Shown in pieces: positions 1-5,793 of a DNA stretch of 6,240 nt. The stretch is from the NCBI GenBank assembly GCA_045806505.1, contig JBJMJE010000126.1:1-6240 (forward strand), given 5' to 3'. The notes under the pieces are model-generated. The model was not told the origin of the DNA. It saw only the letters and a list, made by a program, of their open reading frames with translations, and searched no databases. Positions within the stretch are counted from its first letter, which is position 1, and each line of letters opens with the position of its first letter. This stretch comes from DASVFB01 sp045806505 (lineage in GTDB: Bacteria > Actinomycetota > Thermoleophilia > Gaiellales > Gaiellaceae). The position numbers and the translations under genes were made by a program.

Positions 1-168
1 TTCGTCTACGGCTTCAAGACCGCGTCGTTCTGGCCGTTCGTCCCCACCGGCGACGGCCCGAATCGCGACAACGCGGAGGAGCTGGAGCTCAAGGCGAAGC
101 TCGAGAAAGAGCTGCCGATCGAGCCGGACCTGACGAAGTGGCTGGCGCTCTACGACGCGCCCATCTAG
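1..168 (+). CDS. 3' end of an unrecognised protein gene (partial)
   Basis: An open frame enters from the left edge and ends at TAG (166-168), giving the last 55 residues of a protein whose start lies outside the window. The visible part begins with an aromatic-rich stretch (FVYGFKTASFWPFVPTG), passes through a charged, probably helical segment rich in Glu and Lys (about residues 24-38), and ends TKWLALYDAPI. There is no membrane segment or cysteine in this part. I do not recognise the family and assign no function. The G/C-rich third positions match the neighbouring genes, which supports real coding. The gene converges on pspA, with a palindromic element about 35 bases past its stop. Confidence 0.6.
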   Translation, partial: FVYGFKTASFWPFVPTGDGPNRDNAEELELKAKLEKELPIEPDLTKWLALYDAPI

Positions 169-202
169 GGCGCGTCCGCGTACCCGCCGGACGTGTCGAA
201 TC

Positions 203-237
203 CGGCCATGCCTGGGGTCAGACCCCGGCCATGGCCG
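203..237. repeat. Palindromic repeat element, copy 1 (possible hairpin/terminator)
   Basis: This is an imperfect palindrome centred on base 220. The core GGGGTC-A-GACCCC (214-226) is flanked by GGCCATG (204-210) and its complement CATGGCC (230-236). Extending outward from the core, 17 positions can pair with one mismatch (211/229) and one G-T wobble (213/227). It lies about 35 bases past the stop of the left-hand gene. There is no following T-run, so intrinsic termination is uncertain. It shares 25 identical bases with copy 2 (214-238 versus 358-382), which suggests a dispersed REP-like family rather than a chance hairpin. Confidence 0.75.
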
Positions 238-350
238 CAGAGGACGATGTTGAACGATGTCGGGCTCTGTGACACCGGCGGGGCTGTAGGGCGACGCCGG
301 GTGTGGACGAATCGTCACGGAGTCCGAACGTTCTCCGCGGCTGTTCAGCA

Positions 351-377
351 CATGTCCGGGGTCAGACCCCGGCCATG
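351..377. repeat. Palindromic repeat element, copy 2 (possible hairpin/terminator)
   Basis: This is the second copy of the element at 203-237. The core CCGGGGTC-A-GACCCCGG (356-372) is a perfect 8-base stem around base 364. After one mismatch (355/373) the outer arm CATG/CATG (351-354 with 374-377) also pairs. With copy 1 it shares 25 identical bases, or 30 of 32 when extended to 207-238 versus 351-382. It sits 7-12 bases beyond the pspA stop, where a 3' hairpin of that transcript would be expected. The following GGCCATGGCC (371-380) is itself a perfect palindrome, allowing alternative folds. Confidence 0.75.
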
Positions 378-388
378 GCCGCTATGGA

Positions 389-1192
389 CTACGCCTGCTT
401 GCCCTCGGCCGGTTCGTCCGCGGGCACTGCGTGGATCTGCGAGACGTTTTCGCCGTCCCCGCCCTCGATCTGCTTCGTGTCGCCGGCCGAGCCGGACCCC
501 AGCTCGTTCTTCAGCTGCGCGAGCTCGGTGTCGACCTGTGACTGAGACGCCATCTGCGCGAGCTCGCGGTCGAGCTGCGTGCGGTCCGACGTGAAGTCCT
601 CGAGCGTGCCCGACTCGATCAATTCGTCCGTCGCCGCGGCGCGCGCCTGCATTTCTTCCGTCTTCGCCTTCGCGCGCTCGATCGCTGCGCCGGCATCCGA
701 CATCTTCCCGCCTAGGCCGGTCGCGGCCTCGTTGATCCGCACCTGCGCCTCCGCGGCCGAGTACTGCGCCTTCATGACTTCCTTCTGCGACCGGAACGAC
801 TCGATCCGCGCGGAGAGCTCCTTCTCGTTCTGCACGAGCCGCTCCTGCTGGTCCTCGAGCTGCTGGACCTGCGTGTCCAGGCCCTGCAGCTGCTGCTGGA
901 CTCCCGACTTCCGCTCGAGCGCCTGGCGCGCGAGGTCCTCGCGGCCGCCGGCGAGCGCCGCCCGCGCCTGTGTCTCCAGCTTCACGACGGATTGCTCGAG
1001 CGTCGCCTGCTGCATCTGCAGCCGCTTCTTCGCCGTCACCACGTCGGCGATCCCGCGCTTGACGTTCTGAAGGAGCGACAGTTGCTGCTCGTAGGAGTAA
1101 TCGAGCGTCTGAGTCGGGTCTTCGGCCTTGTCGAGCGCGCTCGACACCTTCGCCCCGAAAATCATCTTGAATCGCTGCCACAAGCTCGCCAT
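389..1192 (-). CDS. pspA: PspA/IM30 family membrane-stress protein
   Basis: A 267-residue PspA/IM30 (Vipp1, ESCRT-III-like) protein. The family assembles on the inner face of the cytoplasmic membrane and protects it when integrity is lost. What is seen: an amphipathic N-terminal helix (MASLWQRFKMIFGAKV), the family-typical ADDP-like turn (EDP, residues 24-26), then a long Gln/Glu/Lys-rich coiled coil (about 30-150), a second helical part (about 160-230), and a loose acidic Gly/Ser tail (about 232-267). It is longer than the roughly 222-residue enterobacterial PspA and near the length of mycobacterial PspA homologues. The start at 1192 is chosen because AGGAGG lies four bases upstream and the protein then begins with the family's amphipathic helix; a longer frame to 1333 would add unrelated Arg/Gly-rich residues and overlap the divergent gene. 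No pspB/C or clgR-type partner is next to it. Confidence 0.93.
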   Translation of the reverse strand: MASLWQRFKMIFGAKVSSALDKAEDPTQTLDYSYEQQLSLLQNVKRGIADVVTAKKRLQMQQATLEQSVVKLETQARAALAGGREDLARQALERKSGVQQQLQGLDTQVQQLEDQQERLVQNEKELSARIESFRSQKEVMKAQYSAAEAQVRINEAATGLGGKMSDAGAAIERAKAKTEEMQARAAATDELIESGTLEDFTSDRTQLDRELAQMASQSQVDTELAQLKNELGSGSAGDTKQIEGGDGENVSQIHAVPADEPAEGKQA

Positions 1193-1195
1193 CGG

Positions 1196-1203
1196 TCCTC
1201 CTC
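1196..1203 (-). promoter_or_regulatory. Ribosome binding site of pspA
   Basis: Read on the minus strand the sequence is GAGGAGGA followed by CCG and the ATG at 1192. This strong Shine-Dalgarno match decides the pspA start. The spacing is short (four bases after AGGAGG). The only promoter-like element further upstream is a TAGGCT hexamer (minus strand, 1224-1219), with no convincing -35 box, so I do not call a promoter. Confidence 0.75.
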
Positions 1204-1275
1204 GCAGATGTTGGAAGTAGCCTAGACCCTCGTGCTCGTCGCCCGCGGCATGGATCCCGATCGGCGCCACCGCCC

Positions 1276-3096
1276 GTGAAACGCGCGCTCTTCGTCCTCG
1301 CGGCCCTCGTCTACACGTCGGCCGCCGGAGCAACGCCGAACGGCAGGAGCGGCGCGGACGCCACGATCACGCCCGCGCCCGCCTTCGCGCCGCTCGATCT
1401 CGTCTCACCGGCAGGCGCCGACTGGGCGACGCACGGCGGCGACTACGGTCAGACCCGTTACTCCGCGCTCAAGGAAGTGACGAAGGCGAACGTGCGGCGG
1501 CTGCGGCCGGCGTGGCACATCCGCTTCGGCGGCTCCGGCGTCGGCTCGAAGTACAAAGGTGAAGGGACGCCGCTCGTCTACAAGGGCGTCATGTACACGG
1601 TGACCGGCGCCGGCGACGTCTTCGCGCTCGACGCAACGGACGGGACGATTCTCTGGCGCTACGACGCCCAGCTTCCCACGACGATCACGACCGTCTGCTG
1701 CGGGTGGGCCAACCGGGGCGTCGCGCTCGGCGACGGGCGCGTCTACGTCACGAGGATGGATGCAACGCTGGTCGCCCTCTCCCAGCAGGACGGACACGTT
1801 CTCTGGACCGCGTCGAACGGCAACCCGCAGGAGGGCTACACGATGACGATGGCGCCGCTTTACTACAACGGCCTCGTGATCGTCGGCATCTCGGGCGGCG
1901 AGTTCGGCGCTCGCGGCTCCGTCACCGCCTTCGACGCGCGCGACGGGCATCTCGTCTGGCGCTTCTACACCGTGCCCTCGCCGGGGCAGTTCGGCTCCGC
2001 GACATGGCCCGCCGACAACGAGTGGCGGACCGGAGGCGCGACCGTCTGGAGCACGCCGAGCGTCGACCCGAAGCTCGGGCTCCTCTACTTCACGACGGGA
2101 AACGCGTATCCGTGGTCGACCCGCGGCGCCGGCGACGACCTCTTCACGTCGTCATTTGTCGCTCTCGACGCGATGACCGGGGCGTACAACTGGCACTACC
2201 AGGTGGTGCACCACGACATCTGGGACTACGACTGCGCGTCGAACACGGTGCTGTTCGCGACCCGTATCCGCGGCCTCGTCAGGAGGGTCGTGGCCGAGCC
2301 GTGCAAGACGGGCTGGGTGTACGAGCTCACGCGGCGCACAGGTCGTCCGGCGCTCGACATCGAGGAGAAGCCGGTGCCGCAGAGCGTGTTCCAGAACACG
2401 TCGCCGACGCAGCCGATCCCGTCCGGCGACAGCTTCGCCACGCAGTGCGCACGCCGGCGCTCGTTTCCGTCGCTGGCGCCGGACGGCAATCCCTACCGGT
2501 TCGGCTGCGTCTTCATGCCGTTCGACGAACGGAGGTTCACCGCCGTCGCGCCGGGCGCGGCGGGAGCGAACAGCTGGAGTCCCTCCTCGTACAGCCCGCA
2601 GACGCACAACCTCTACGTCTGCTCGCGCGAGGCGCAGTCGGCCTACAAGGCGATTCCGGTGGCGTCGGGGACGTATTCCGGCGGTAGGGCGTTCGTCGGC
2701 GCGTGGCTCGGAGTCCCGTTCGTGAAGCAGATCACGCCCGGCGCGCTCAGTGCGATCGACATGAGGACGAACCGCGTCGTCTGGCGGCGTCGCTTCACGA
2801 AGACGACGCACGGCCAGCTCGACGCGTCGTGCACGGGCGGCTCGCTGGCGACCGCCGGCGGGCTGGTGTTCGTCGGACTGCCGCAGGGGTTCTCCCACGG
2901 GCTCGCCGCCTACAACGCGTCGACGGGCAGGCGGCTCTGGCACTGGAACATGCAGGCGGGCATCGAGGCGCCGCCCGTGTCGTACAGCGTCGATGGGAAG
3001 CAGTACGTCGCCGTCTTCGCCGGCGGCCGCGTCGGGCACGGCACGCCCGTCGTCAAGGGCGACGACGTCTACGCGTTTACGCTCGGCGGCCGCTAG
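1276..3096 (+). CDS. Exported PQQ-dependent alcohol dehydrogenase-type quinoprotein
   Basis: A 606-residue PQQ dehydrogenase of the eight-bladed beta-propeller superfamily, expected to oxidise an alcohol or similar substrate outside the cytoplasm. A GTG start gives a Sec signal peptide with likely cleavage after AGA (residues 17-19). Propeller repeats of the type ALDATDGTILW recur (around 117, 167, 218, 296). By motif alignment with methanol dehydrogenases, the visible active-site set is vicinal Cys141-Cys142 in VCCGWANRG, Glu209 in ISGGEFGARG, Trp258 in GGATVW, Asn276 in TTGNAYPW, Asp317 and Asp319 in HHDIWDYD, and Lys344 in CKTGWVYE. EEKPVPQS, TSPTQP and ANSWSPSSY are familiar from PQQ-ADH/GDH-like enzymes. 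Cys391 and Cys411 may form a second disulfide. There is no CXXCH haem domain, so electrons must leave through another carrier. No Shine-Dalgarno is evident before the GTG. Substrate is unknown. Confidence 0.9.
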   Translation: MKRALFVLAALVYTSAAGATPNGRSGADATITPAPAFAPLDLVSPAGADWATHGGDYGQTRYSALKEVTKANVRRLRPAWHIRFGGSGVGSKYKGEGTPLVYKGVMYTVTGAGDVFALDATDGTILWRYDAQLPTTITTVCCGWANRGVALGDGRVYVTRMDATLVALSQQDGHVLWTASNGNPQEGYTMTMAPLYYNGLVIVGISGGEFGARGSVTAFDARDGHLVWRFYTVPSPGQFGSATWPADNEWRTGGATVWSTPSVDPKLGLLYFTTGNAYPWSTRGAGDDLFTSSFVALDAMTGAYNWHYQVVHHDIWDYDCASNTVLFATRIRGLVRRVVAEPCKTGWVYELTRRTGRPALDIEEKPVPQSVFQNTSPTQPIPSGDSFATQCARRRSFPSLAPDGNPYRFGCVFMPFDERRFTAVAPGAAGANSWSPSSYSPQTHNLYVCSREAQSAYKAIPVASGTYSGGRAFVGAWLGVPFVKQITPGALSAIDMRTNRVVWRRRFTKTTHGQLDASCTGGSLATAGGLVFVGLPQGFSHGLAAYNASTGRRLWHWNMQAGIEAPPVSYSVDGKQYVAVFAGGRVGHGTPVVKGDDVYAFTLGGR

Positions 3097-3503
3097 AGGA
3101 TCTTGAAGATGCCGCGCATGCCCGGCTTCTTCAGATCGGCCTTGACGATGCTGCGGTACGGCAGCGAGCCGCGGTAGTCGAGGAAGAGCAAGAACACCTT
3201 TTCCTCCCTCGGCTTGAGCGTCGTCGTGAAACCGACCTGCTTCCCGGTGCCGGCCTTCGCGCCGGTGCCGAGCGTGAAGCTGTGCAGCTTCGTGCCTGCG
3301 TTCCGGATGGTGAAGCGCGCCTCGTCGCCGCGATGCGCGCTCTTGCGGTTGAGGCTGATCTTCGTGTCGGTCACCGTGACGCGAATGGGCACGAAGACCT
3401 CCGGGATGGTCGTGTTCGGGCGCGCGTCGGCGCGCACCGTAAGCGCCCCCGGAATGATCAGTGCGCCTGCGAGAACCGCAAGCGCGGTCAGCCGCAACCT
3501 CAT
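3093..3503 (-). CDS. Small exported cupredoxin-like protein, copper ligands apparently missing
   Basis: A 136-residue protein with an N-terminal signal peptide (MRLRLTALAVLAGALIIPGA, processed near ADA at 25-27), then a beta-rich domain of about 100 residues. The order of strands resembles cupredoxins: FTIRNAGTKLHSFTLG (His74 at the first-ligand position), LKPREEKVFLLF, then GSLPYRS and the C-terminal KKPGMRGIFKIL (Met129). A copper site would normally need a Cys and a second His between the last two segments; neither exists and the protein has no cysteine. It may be a structural or binding domain, not a copper electron carrier. The ATG at 3503 is chosen because it begins the signal peptide and has AGGG four bases and GGGAG ten bases upstream; longer versions add Arg/Ala-rich residues. 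Its stop overlaps that of the dehydrogenase, and it is divergent from the lipoprotein gene. Fold assignment is inferred from pattern. Confidence 0.7.
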   Translation of the reverse strand: MRLRLTALAVLAGALIIPGALTVRADARPNTTIPEVFVPIRVTVTDTKISLNRKSAHRGDEARFTIRNAGTKLHSFTLGTGAKAGTGKQVGFTTTLKPREEKVFLLFLDYRGSLPYRSIVKADLKKPGMRGIFKIL

Positions 3504-3555
3504 CGAACCCTGCTCCCTTCCTGGCCTGATTCGCGAAGTAGGGTAGCACCGTCCC
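3504..3555. promoter_or_regulatory. Short divergent intergenic region, candidate shared promoter
   Basis: Only 52 bases separate the divergent starts of the cupredoxin-like gene and the quinoprotein-like lipoprotein gene, so promoters for both must lie here or inside the opposing genes. The stretch GTAGGGTAGC carries a -10-like hexamer on each strand: TAGGGT on plus (3539-3544) and TACCCT on minus (3545-3540). With the plus hexamer, transcription would begin just before the GTG at 3556, giving a leaderless or nearly leaderless message, which fits the lack of a clear ribosome site there. No -35 boxes are convincing. Confidence 0.3.
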
Positions 3556-5004
3556 GTGGCTTTCAATCGTGCACGGATCGCCGCCGCGGCGGTGGCGATC
3601 GCGGGTCTCGCAGCCGGATGCGGAGGCCACGAGAAGCGCGGCGACTGGCCGCTGCCGAACGCCGATCTCGCGGGCACTCGCGCGGCCGCCGGCGCGAAGA
3701 TCGACTCCGGAAACGTGTCGCGGCTGCGCGTGCGGTGGCGCTTCCCCTTCCACGCGCGGCGCAGCTACTCCGGCATCTTCGCGTCCACGCCGATCGTCGC
3801 CGGCGACACCGTCTACGTCCAGGATCTGCGCAGCAACGTCTTCGCGCTCGACCGCGGAACCGGAGCGTTACGCTGGGAACGGCGCTACGGGTTCCGCAAC
3901 GACGGCCCGAACGGCGTCGCCTTCGGCGACGGCCGCGTCTACGGCGGCACCGACGCCGACGCTTTCGCGCTCGACGCGACGAGCGGCCGCGAGCTGTGGC
4001 GCCGGCATCTCACGAGCGCGACGGAGCAGTTCGTGGACGTCGCGCCGGTCTTCCGGCAGGGCCTCGTCTTCATCGGGACGATCGGCTATCCGCCCGGCGG
4101 CCGCGGCGCCGTATACGCGCTCGACGCGAAAACGGGTGAGGTCCGCTGGAAGTTCGACACGATCGCGGAGCCGTGGGCGCTTCCGGCGGAGGCCGGCGGC
4201 GGCGGCATCTGGTACCCCGTGTCCGTCGACGGCGACGGCCGCCTCTACCTCGGCACGGCGAACCCGGGCCCGTGGGGCGGTACGCCCGAGCTGCCGAACG
4301 GCGGTGCGTTCCCCGGTCGTGCGCTCTACACCGATTCGCTCGTCGCGCTCGACGCGCGCAGCGGCGAGCTGCTCTGGCACGACCAGGTGACGCCCCACGA
4401 CGTTCGTGACTACGACTTCCAGGCGACGCCGATCGTCACCGGCGATCGCATCGTGGGCGCGGGGAAGGCGGGCCGCGTGATCGCGGGGGAGCGCACGAGC
4501 AAGCAGCGGATCTGGGCGGCGAGCGTCGGACAACACCGCAACGACGTCGGGCCGCTCCCGAGACGCACCGTGTCGGTGTGCCCGGGTCTGCTCGGCGGCG
4601 TCGAGACGCCGATGGCGCTCGCGGACGAGCGCGTCTTCGTTCCCGTCGTCGACCTGTGCGTGCCGGAGAGCGCGATCACCACGACGACACTCGACAAGGT
4701 CGACCCGTCTCGGGGGATAGGCGCGCTCGTCGCGCTCGACGTCGCGACCGGCAAGCGGCTGTGGTCCCGGCGGTTCCCGTCGGCGAATTTCGGTTGCGCG
4801 ACCGTCGCGAACGACGTCGTGTTCACGTCCACCTACGACGGCAACGTGTACGGCCTGCGCGTCGAGGACGGTCGCATCCTCTGGCGGGCAAAGCTGCGTG
4901 CCGGCAGCAATGCCTGTCCGGCCGTCGCGGGCGACACGCTGTTCGTCGGCGGCGGCGTCCCACGGGGCGGGTCCGTGGAGGAGCTCGTCGCGTACGCGAG
5001 CTAA
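3556..5004 (+). CDS. PQQ-like beta-propeller lipoprotein, partly degenerate paralogue of the dehydrogenase
   Basis: A 482-residue beta-propeller protein with a lipoprotein signal (hydrophobic AAAAVAIAGLAAG, predicted lipidated Cys22), so probably anchored on the outer face of the membrane. At least six propeller motifs of the form ALDxxTGxxxW are visible (about 97, 138, 188, 264, 393, 433). It aligns with the dehydrogenase at 1276-3096 from the start of the mature part (DWPLPNADLAGTR versus DWATHGGDYGQTR) onward. Retained positions: Trp219, Asn236, Asp285 and Asp287 in HDVRDYD, and Lys304. Changed positions: the vicinal cysteines become Phe113-Arg114 and the Glu ligand becomes Pro179 (PPGGRG). 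It is over 120 residues shorter. It may bind PQQ weakly, use another metal geometry, or serve as a non-catalytic scaffold; some active quinoproteins such as membrane glucose dehydrogenase also lack the Cys pair, so loss of activity is not proven. The GTG start is chosen because it begins the signal sequence; no good ribosome site is visible. Confidence 0.88.
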   Translation: MAFNRARIAAAAVAIAGLAAGCGGHEKRGDWPLPNADLAGTRAAAGAKIDSGNVSRLRVRWRFPFHARRSYSGIFASTPIVAGDTVYVQDLRSNVFALDRGTGALRWERRYGFRNDGPNGVAFGDGRVYGGTDADAFALDATSGRELWRRHLTSATEQFVDVAPVFRQGLVFIGTIGYPPGGRGAVYALDAKTGEVRWKFDTIAEPWALPAEAGGGGIWYPVSVDGDGRLYLGTANPGPWGGTPELPNGGAFPGRALYTDSLVALDARSGELLWHDQVTPHDVRDYDFQATPIVTGDRIVGAGKAGRVIAGERTSKQRIWAASVGQHRNDVGPLPRRTVSVCPGLLGGVETPMALADERVFVPVVDLCVPESAITTTTLDKVDPSRGIGALVALDVATGKRLWSRRFPSANFGCATVANDVVFTSTYDGNVYGLRVEDGRILWRAKLRAGSNACPAVAGDTLFVGGGVPRGGSVEELVAYAS

Positions 5005-5063
5005 AAGTTGCCTAAGAGGTTGCTGTGCGCCGCGAATTCTCAGACGGCTCACAGAAAGGGGTG

Positions 5064-5080
5064 TCACGGTGGCGCCGTGA
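5064..5080. promoter_or_regulatory. Palindrome overlapping the response-regulator start codon
   Basis: TCACGGTGGCGCCGTGA is a 17-base palindrome: eight positions on each side pair around base 5072, one of them a T-G wobble (5070/5074). It includes the proposed GTG start (5077-5079), and a purine-rich ribosome-site candidate (AAAGGGG, 5054-5060) lies just before it. In RNA it could form a hairpin hiding the start codon; in DNA it could be an operator for autoregulation. Function is inferred. The rest of the 72-base gap (5005-5076) shows only GTTGC twice, 12 bases apart (5007 and 5019), a weak hint of a direct-repeat binding site. Confidence 0.35.
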
Positions 5081-5793
5081 ACCTGGACGGCAACGGCAAC
5101 GGCACAACCCTCGAACAGCGCATCCTCGTGGTGGACGACGAGCGCTCGATCGTCGACGCCGTCGCAACCGCTCTGCGCTACGAGGGCTACCACGTCGACG
5201 AGGCGCACACCGGCCGCGATGCGCTGGCGTCCGTTGCCGAGTCGGAGCCCGACCTCGTCGTCCTCGACTGGATGCTCCCTGACATCGAAGGCATCGAGAT
5301 CGGCCATCGGCTGCGCGAGCAGGGCTTCAAGACCGCCGTGCTCTTCCTTACCGCGAAGGACGCGACGGAGAACAAGGTCGAAGCGCTTCGCGCCGGCGGC
5401 GACGACTACGTCACGAAGCCGTTCAGCCTTGCGGAGATCGTTGCGCGCATCCAGGCGATCCTCCGCCGCACCGCAGGGGTGCTGCCCGGCGACGTGCTGC
5501 GCTTCGGCGATCTCGTTCTCGACGAACGGCGCCACGAGGTGTTTCGTGGCGAGGCGGCAATCGAGTTGACCGCCACCGAGTTCTCGCTGCTGCGCTACTT
5601 CATGCTCAACCCGCGCCGCGTGCTGTCGAAGGGCCAGATCCTGCAGAACGTGTGGCGCTACGACTTCGGCGGCAACTCGAACGTCGTCGAGACGTACGTG
5701 AGCTACCTGCGCAAGAAGCTCGATGCCGCGGGGCCGCCGCTGATCAAGACGGTCCGGCAGGCCGGCTACATGCTCGAGTCGCGCGGGCGCTAG
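5077..5793 (+). CDS. OmpR-family two-component response regulator
   Basis: A 238-residue DNA-binding response regulator. The receiver domain (about 15-130) shows the acidic pair Asp20-Asp21 in ILVVDDE, the phosphorylated Asp64 in VVLDWMLPD, Thr92 in LFLTAKD and Lys114 in YVTKPF, all intact. The winged-helix output domain (about 141-235) shows LTATEFSLLRYFMLNP, the recognition-helix region SNVVETYVSYLRKKLD and the wing VRQAGYML, typical of the OmpR/PhoB family. The GTG at 5077 gives the usual short N-terminal lead before ILVVDDE; the frame stays open upstream to a TTG at 5008 (23 more residues), but that extension is atypical and lacks a ribosome site. The ribosome-site candidate AAAGGGG is 16 bases away, which is long, so the exact start is uncertain. 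The kinase gene follows immediately. Targets are unknown; the upstream lipoprotein gene and its own promoter are natural candidates. Confidence 0.93.
   Translation: MNLDGNGNGTTLEQRILVVDDERSIVDAVATALRYEGYHVDEAHTGRDALASVAESEPDLVVLDWMLPDIEGIEIGHRLREQGFKTAVLFLTAKDATENKVEALRAGGDDYVTKPFSLAEIVARIQAILRRTAGVLPGDVLRFGDLVLDERRHEVFRGEAAIELTATEFSLLRYFMLNPRRVLSKGQILQNVWRYDFGGNSNVVETYVSYLRKKLDAAGPPLIKTVRQAGYMLESRGR

Noticed and set aside
203..382. CRISPR array
   Set aside because: There are only two copies at a 144-base interval with no regular spacers and no cas genes; the copies are long palindromes in a convergent spacer.
193..594. Plus-strand open frames over the convergent spacer and the end of pspA
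   Set aside because: They are Arg/Pro-rich, include both palindromic repeats in their coding frame, and run antisense to pspA.
1193..1333. N-terminal extension of pspA to an ATG at 1333
   Set aside because: The extension is Arg-rich, unlike PspA, overlaps the signal-peptide region of the divergent dehydrogenase, and ignores the strong ribosome site before the ATG at 1192.
3504..3677. N-terminal extension of the cupredoxin-like protein
   Set aside because: It would bury the signal peptide 58 residues inside the protein and overlap the lipoprotein signal sequence on the other strand.
2152..3753. A 533-codon minus-strand open frame across the dehydrogenase and the cupredoxin-like gene
   Set aside because: Low-complexity Arg-rich translation in a different frame from the signal-peptide-bearing cupredoxin-like gene; it is a shadow of GC-skewed codon use.
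5007..5023. Direct repeat GTTGC ... GTTGC as a response-regulator binding site
   Set aside because: A five-base repeat with 12-base spacing is too short to support an operator call; it is mentioned only as a hint in the palindrome entry.
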